Origin: Pohlia nutans
Taxonomy: Eukaryota; Streptophyta; Bryopsida; Bryales; Mniaceae
Assembly (NCBI GenBank): GCA_022496805.1
Contig: CM040103.1
Span: 21,862,820-21,926,819 of the forward strand
Direction: 5' to 3'
DNA length: 64,000 nucleotides
Position 1 is the first letter of the stretch. The number at the start of each line of letters is the position of its first letter. The notes below the pieces were generated by a model. The model did no database searches. It was given only the letters and a program-made list of their open reading frames with translations, and had not been told where the DNA came from. Below, one piece after another: positions 59,700 to 64,000 of this stretch. The position numbers and the translations under genes were made by a program.

Positions 59700-60524
59700 T
59701 AAAACACAACCAGATTGAATCTTCGCGACAGACGAGTTTTATTACCCCGAGCCAAAAGTTACCGGCCGCTGACAAGCGAAGGCAACTGGTCGGGACGTCT
59801 GGGGAATTTCGCCCCCCCGACCGCCGGACGGCGCCCGCGCTCCCTCGCACCCTCCAGTACGTCGTCACTCATCCCCCTCGCCAAAGCATCAAAGGCCTCA
59901 CTCGGCCGCGCCCATCACTCCAGTAGTCTGCCCCCCTCCATCATATCCCCTCGCCATCACTCCCCCTCATTCCATTCCTCCATTCCTCCCTCAATCCCGC
60001 TTCGAAGGAGCCCAGCCTCGCCAACTTTGGTGCAGAAATGCCCAAGCTCGCTCACTCACTAGCTACAGCTCGCGAGGAATGCCCCTCAAGCTTCGATGGT
60101 GGATTGCCGACATTGACTCTGGATTTTTAAGACGTTCCTGCAGTTTTTAGTTCCCGACCTCGCTTGCATTAACTTTTTTTTTTCTTCTTTTTCTTTTGGT
60201 TGAAGTAGTAAGTGATTCTTTAGGTAGTCGCTGGTATTCCGCTGTATGTCTGCAGCGTCTTTTCGATCAAGAGCCCCAGAGGATATGAGGGGGGCAGTGC
60301 GGTGACCTACTTACAGGCATTTAGTTGACTGCTCCGGGAATCATTCCGTGTAGCCATCAATAGTTTTTTTTTTTTTTTTTTTTTTTTTCCTTTCCCGAAA
60401 GTGGAGGACAATTTTATGCATGATTCGTCTTGTCGGGCTCCAGCTTGGGCGTGGATGAATATAAAGTCGGGGAGGAGTGAAGAGGTGGTTGCGAGATTCA
60501 TTGTTTTGTGAGGAGTTTGCGAAG
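59700..60524 (+). promoter_or_regulatory. PIN upstream region and 5' leader
   Basis: A switch to GC- and C-rich sequence (CCGCCGGACGGCGCCCG at about 59820) before the PIN start, pyrimidine-rich CTCC repeats to 60060, and a run of 25 T at 60364-60388. TATAAAG at 60460-60466 is only about 60 bp from the ATG. I cannot place the transcription start, so promoter and leader are not separated. Open frames here have no protein-like content. Confidence 0.45.
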
Positions 60525-63500
60525 ATGATAACGGGGAACGATTTCTACAATGTGCTCAGCGCGATGGTGCCGCTGTACGTGGCGATGCTGTTAGCCTACG
60601 GCAGCGTGAAATGGTGGGGGATTCTAACCCCACTGCAATGCGGCGGAATCAACAGATTCGTGTCAATTTTCGCGGTCCCCTTGCTCTCCTTCCAGTTCAT
60701 CAGCGGCAACAACCCGTACGAGATGAATTTCCGCTTCATCGCCGCCGACGCAGTGTCGAAGCTGTTCGTTCTCTTCTGCTTGGGCCTCTGGGTACGCTAC
60801 TCGAAGCGGGGCTCCTTCGAATGGATGATCACGCTCTTCGTGCTCATCACGATCCCCAACACGCTCGTCATGGGCACGCCGTTACTCGCCGCCATGTATG
60901 GCGCCGGACCCGGCGCGTTAACAATCCAAGCGGTCGTTCTCCAGTGTATCATCTGGTACACGCTCTTGCTCATCATGTACGAGTATCGCGCTGCGAAGCT
61001 GCTCATCACGCAACAGTTTCCGGAAAACGCCGCGTCTATTGTTTCCTTCAAAGTGGACTCGGACGTGATGTCGTTGGACGGCCGGGAGCCCGTTTTGACA
61101 GAAGCCGAGATCGGCGACGACGGGAAACTCCACGTGAAGGTGCGGAGATCGGTGAGTTCAATGCACTCCGCGCATCATTCCATGCCGAGTTCGAAAGCGT
61201 TAACCCCCCGGCCGTCAAATCTCACCGGCGCGGAGATTTACTCCATGCATTCTTCCGTGAACTTGACGCCGCGTGACAGTAGCTTCAACCAAGGCGAGTT
61301 TTACTCGATGATGTCGCAGCGCTCCCCGCACCGGCAATCGAATTTCGACACCAGCGATGTGTACTCGCTCCAAAGCTCCAGAGGGCCGACTCCAAGGACG
61401 AGTAATTTCAACGAGGAGAATTCGAAGGATTTCAGGGGGTTGAATATGAACTCGTCGCCGAGGTTTGTTCCGCCCTTGTACCGGAACAGCGCGGGTGGGC
61501 GGTTGTTCATGCCGCGATCTGGATTGGGGCCGGAATCCGGTAATAATGCTCCCGGTATGGGCCCTGATGGCAAAACCATCTACCCGGGTAGCAACAATAA
61601 CAGCAACGTGGTGGTGAATCCTATTGTGAGTAATGGCACTTTCTTCGTCGTTGTTATGGTTGAATTGGCGTGGCAAAATTTTGATATTCAAGTGCTAAGA
61701 AGTAGGACATGATCTGAGACCTGTTTGTATATTGATCTTTGTTGAAGTGATGTGTTTCGTAGTTCTGTTTCAGAGTGGAAAATTGTGCACAGAGCTTTAT
61801 TGTAGTTACTAGAACTAGCTCTAAAAACTCTTTGTTGAAAAGCATGATTTGAGGTTTGTATGTATCTTTGCTGAAGCGATGTGAGGGTGATGTGTTTCGT
61901 AGTTCTTAATTGGCGTGTTTCAGAGTGGAAAATTGTGCACGGAGCTTTAATGTAGTTACTAGAGGTTCTAGCTCTAAAAACTCTTTGTTGAAGTGCATGA
62001 TTTTCAAGAGGTTTGTATGTATCTTTGCTGAAGTGATGTGAGGGTGATGTGTTTCTTAGTTGTAGTTGTTCGATTGGCGTGTTTCATAGTGCCAAAATTG
62101 TGGCATTCAAGTGCACAGATCTCTAACAACTAGAACTAGCTCTAAAGTGCATGATTTGAGGTCTACTTGTTCAAAAGTGTATATCTTAGTTGAAGTGATG
62201 TGAGGGTGATTTTCATTGCTGGGTTTCGTAGTTCTTAATTGGCGTGTTTCAGAATAGCAAAATTGTGGGATTCAAGTGCACAGAGCTTTATTGTAGTTAC
62301 TAGGACTAGCTCAAGACATGTTTATTGAAGTGCATGATCTCTAGAGACGTTTCAATTACTAGTTGTAAAATGAAATTTTTGAATAACTAGCATTGTGTCT
62401 CAAAATCTGCAAAACGTCTCAATATAACGAATATGGCCTTTGAGGTGTATCTTTGTTGAAGTGATGTGAGGGTGATTTTCATTGAGCCCTGGGTTTCGTG
62501 GTTCTTAATTGGCGTGTTATATAATTTCAGAGTACCACGCAGAGTACTGTGGCAATCAATCCAGTGTTTTCGCCGCGAGCCTCCCAGATTGCGAAGAAAG
62601 TGAGAGACCCGCGAGCGTCACCGAAGGCGGACGAGGATGCCAAGGAGCTCCATATGTTTGTGTGGAGTGCGAATGCTTCCCCAAATGCTTCCGAAGGGGG
62701 GTTGCATGTCTTTAGCGGCACTGATCATGCGTCGGCGAATCTGCAGCCCAGCTTTGATCCCAAGGAAGTGAGACTGCTTGTGCACCCCCATTCCGACCAT
62801 GGTCTCTCCACAGGTAAATAATGACTGAATATTCACACATGATTTTATGTTGAGACCTGTTTTAATCGATTTGAGCACTTTGCTGTGTTTCTTCGTCATT
62901 ACTGTAAGTTGTTGTTATGGTTATGTTAGTTAAATTGGCGTGTTTCAGAGTGCCAACATTAATAGTGGCATTCGAGTGAACAACTAGGACTAGCTCTAAA
63001 GTGCAGGAGTTGAGGTTTGTATATATCATTGTTGAAGTGATGTGAGGGTGATTTTTCATTCCTGTGTTCCTTAGTTGTTACTGTTGGGTGATGGCATGAT
63101 ATGGGTACCCCTCCAAAAATAGTATGATTTTTGAGAAATATCTTTTTGGTAAGAAAAAGACATTGGAAAATTACAAAAAGTAGAGGGTGTTATAGACACC
63201 ATGACTGCAACTATATATGTGGTGTTAAAGAAGGAATTTCTAACACACATAAAATGAGTTTCCCCTATTGTTCAATTGCCGTTTTTCAGAGTGCCAAAAT
63301 TGTGAGATTGAAGTGCAAAGTCTAGCTTTATTGTAGCTAGAAATAGCTCTGAGACATCTTTGTTGAAGTGCATGATTTGAGGTTTGTACATACCTTTGTT
63401 GAAGTGATGCGAGGGTGATTTTCATTGCTGGGTTTTCGTAGTTCTTTAGTTGGCCTGTTTCAGAGTGCCAAAATTGTGAGCAAAATCAAGATTGGTGTAG

Positions 63501-63843
63501 ATCTGGGTGTATGGAGAATTGTTGAATGATTTTAACATTTGTTCGGTGCAGGAAACCCTAGAACATACGATGAGTATACTCGTGAGGATTTCAGCTTCGG
63601 CAACCGGAACGATTTGAAACTGGAGGACATTGACAAGGACGGACCCAGGCTGGACAACAAGTTTGGATCCACGTCGACGGCGGAATTGACACCGAAGCTT
63701 CCAGAGGACGAGATCGCCAAATCCATGCCGCCTTCCACAGTGATGATTAAGCTGATTGCGGTCATGACGTTCAGGAAACTCATCTGGAACCCCAACACTT
63801 ATTCCAGTTTACTCGGGGTCATCTGGTCATTAATTGCATTCAG
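60525..63843 (+). CDS. PIN: Canonical long PIN auxin efflux carrier, 3' partial
   Basis: PIN proteins export auxin across the plasma membrane and set its direction of flow. Exons 60525-61625, 62531-62813 and 63552-63843 join in frame (phases 0, 1, 2) and give 558 codons; the gene continues past the window. The ATG at 60525 gives the family start [10 protein letters not shown]. About residues 5-160 hold five membrane segments with [34 protein letters not shown] and [11 protein letters not shown] long hydrophilic loop follows, with three TPRxS(N/S) motifs at residues 227-232, 248-253 and 289-294, the sites PINOID-type kinases phosphorylate in PINs. Exon 3 starts the second membrane block ([23 protein letters not shown]). 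The long loop marks a plasma-membrane PIN rather than a short ER form. Strong, GC-rich coding exon 1 contrasts with AT-rich introns. Confidence 0.95.
61709..62525 (+). repeat. Degenerate tandem repeat forming PIN intron 1
   Basis: About four and a half units of 150-185 bp starting near 61709, 61848, 62002, 62155 and 62339. Each has the order GAGGTTTGTATGTATC, TTGAAGTGATGTGAGGGTGA, TTGGCGTGTTTCAGAGTG, AAAATTGTG, CTAGCTCTAAA, AGTGCATGATT. The last unit ends at the real 3' splice site (TTGGCGTGTTATATAATTTCAG before exon 2). Confidence 0.85.
62880..63520 (+). repeat. The same tandem repeat in PIN intron 2
   Basis: Units near 62930-63085 and 63265-63500 carry the same ordered phrases as intron 1 (TTGGCGTGTTTCAGAGTGCC, GAAGTGATGTGAGGGTGA). 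They are split by a family J element. The array therefore spans exon 2. Confidence 0.8.
63090..63262. mobile_element. Family J MITE in PIN intron 2
   Basis: GATATGGGTACCCCTCCAAA to about TAACACACATAAAATGAG; matches 32636-32878 (reversed) and 37285-37480. It interrupts a tandem repeat unit, so it inserted after the array formed. Boundaries approximate. Confidence 0.6.
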
Positions 63844-63902
63844 GTACTAACAGTCTACCCTCCACAATATGACGATACTATTGTTCCAAGCAAAATACTC
63901 TA

Positions 63903-64000
63903 CTCCCTCCGTCCCAAAGTTATTGTCATGTTTGAAAGTCATGTCTGAAAGTGCTTTTTTAAGTAGGTCAAAAAAATACTTCCTTGGGGCTAATTTTATT
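63903..64000. mobile_element. Stowaway-like MITE, left end, in PIN intron 3
   Basis: After TA at 63901-63902 comes CTCCCTCCGTCCCAAAGTTA, the typical Stowaway terminus. The right end is beyond the window. Confidence 0.75.

Noticed and set aside
60477..60524. Upstream extension of the PIN reading frame
   Set aside because: It would need a GTG start; the ATG at 60525 gives the conserved family N-terminus.
60611..61276. Second open frame of 221 codons overlapping PIN exon 1
   Set aside because: Out-of-frame shadow caused by GC-rich codon usage of the PIN exon.
1..64000. CRISPR arrays, bacterial operons, tRNA or rRNA genes
   Set aside because: No regularly spaced short repeats with unique spacers, no operon-like gene packing, and no tRNA or rRNA conserved blocks noticed by eye; a tRNAscan-type search would be needed to exclude tRNAs firmly.

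Overview
This is a nuclear window from a land plant. The evidence is two intron-rich plant genes (a plant-type PDS5 cohesin regulator with a Tudor-like domain, and a long canonical PIN auxin carrier), GT-AG introns of roughly 100-900 bp, and plant transposon classes (Ty1/copia, PIF/Harbinger, Stowaway-like). The PIN N-terminus (starting [10 protein letters not shown]) looks to me more like non-seed-plant PINs than flowering-plant ones. I infer a bryophyte, lycophyte or fern relative, but the window alone does not fix the clade.

Layout. 1-11361 (+): 28 exons of a PDS5 homologue, 5' end missing, with a large low-complexity repeat exon and one TTAA-flanked MITE in an intron. 11362-13054: 3' UTR or flank and another TTAA element. 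13055-15729 (-): a short LTR retrotransposon of gag-protease type with 279-bp LTRs and 5-bp target duplications. 15730-47600: an AT-rich repeat landscape with no intact gene that I can support, dominated by short elements bounded by TTAA and starting CCCYTAA or CCCTTTA (piggyBac-like non-autonomous elements), often inserted into one another. It also holds small TA-flanked (Stowaway or Tc1/mariner-like) and TTA/TAA-flanked (PIF/Harbinger-like) MITEs and a few decayed coding relics. 47655-53793: PIF/Harbinger copies with broken transposase and Myb-like genes, rearranged and nested in a long-inverted-repeat element. 53794-59700: more MITEs. 59700-64000 (+): the 5' region and first three coding exons of the PIN gene, which runs off the window. 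Its introns are built from a degenerate repeat of about 150-180 bp.

The two host genes are functionally independent (chromosome cohesion and repair; polar auxin transport). The main biological story is the transposon community. At least six TTAA families share the same terminal start, and most carry a GTCCA-type palindrome just inside one end. The Harbinger copies are nearly identical in sequence yet share an inactivating frameshift, and two of their truncations meet at the same 3-bp position. The most promising unusual signals are this TTAA-element system, the repeat-expanded PDS5 exon, and the PIN intron repeats that carry copies resembling a 3' splice site.
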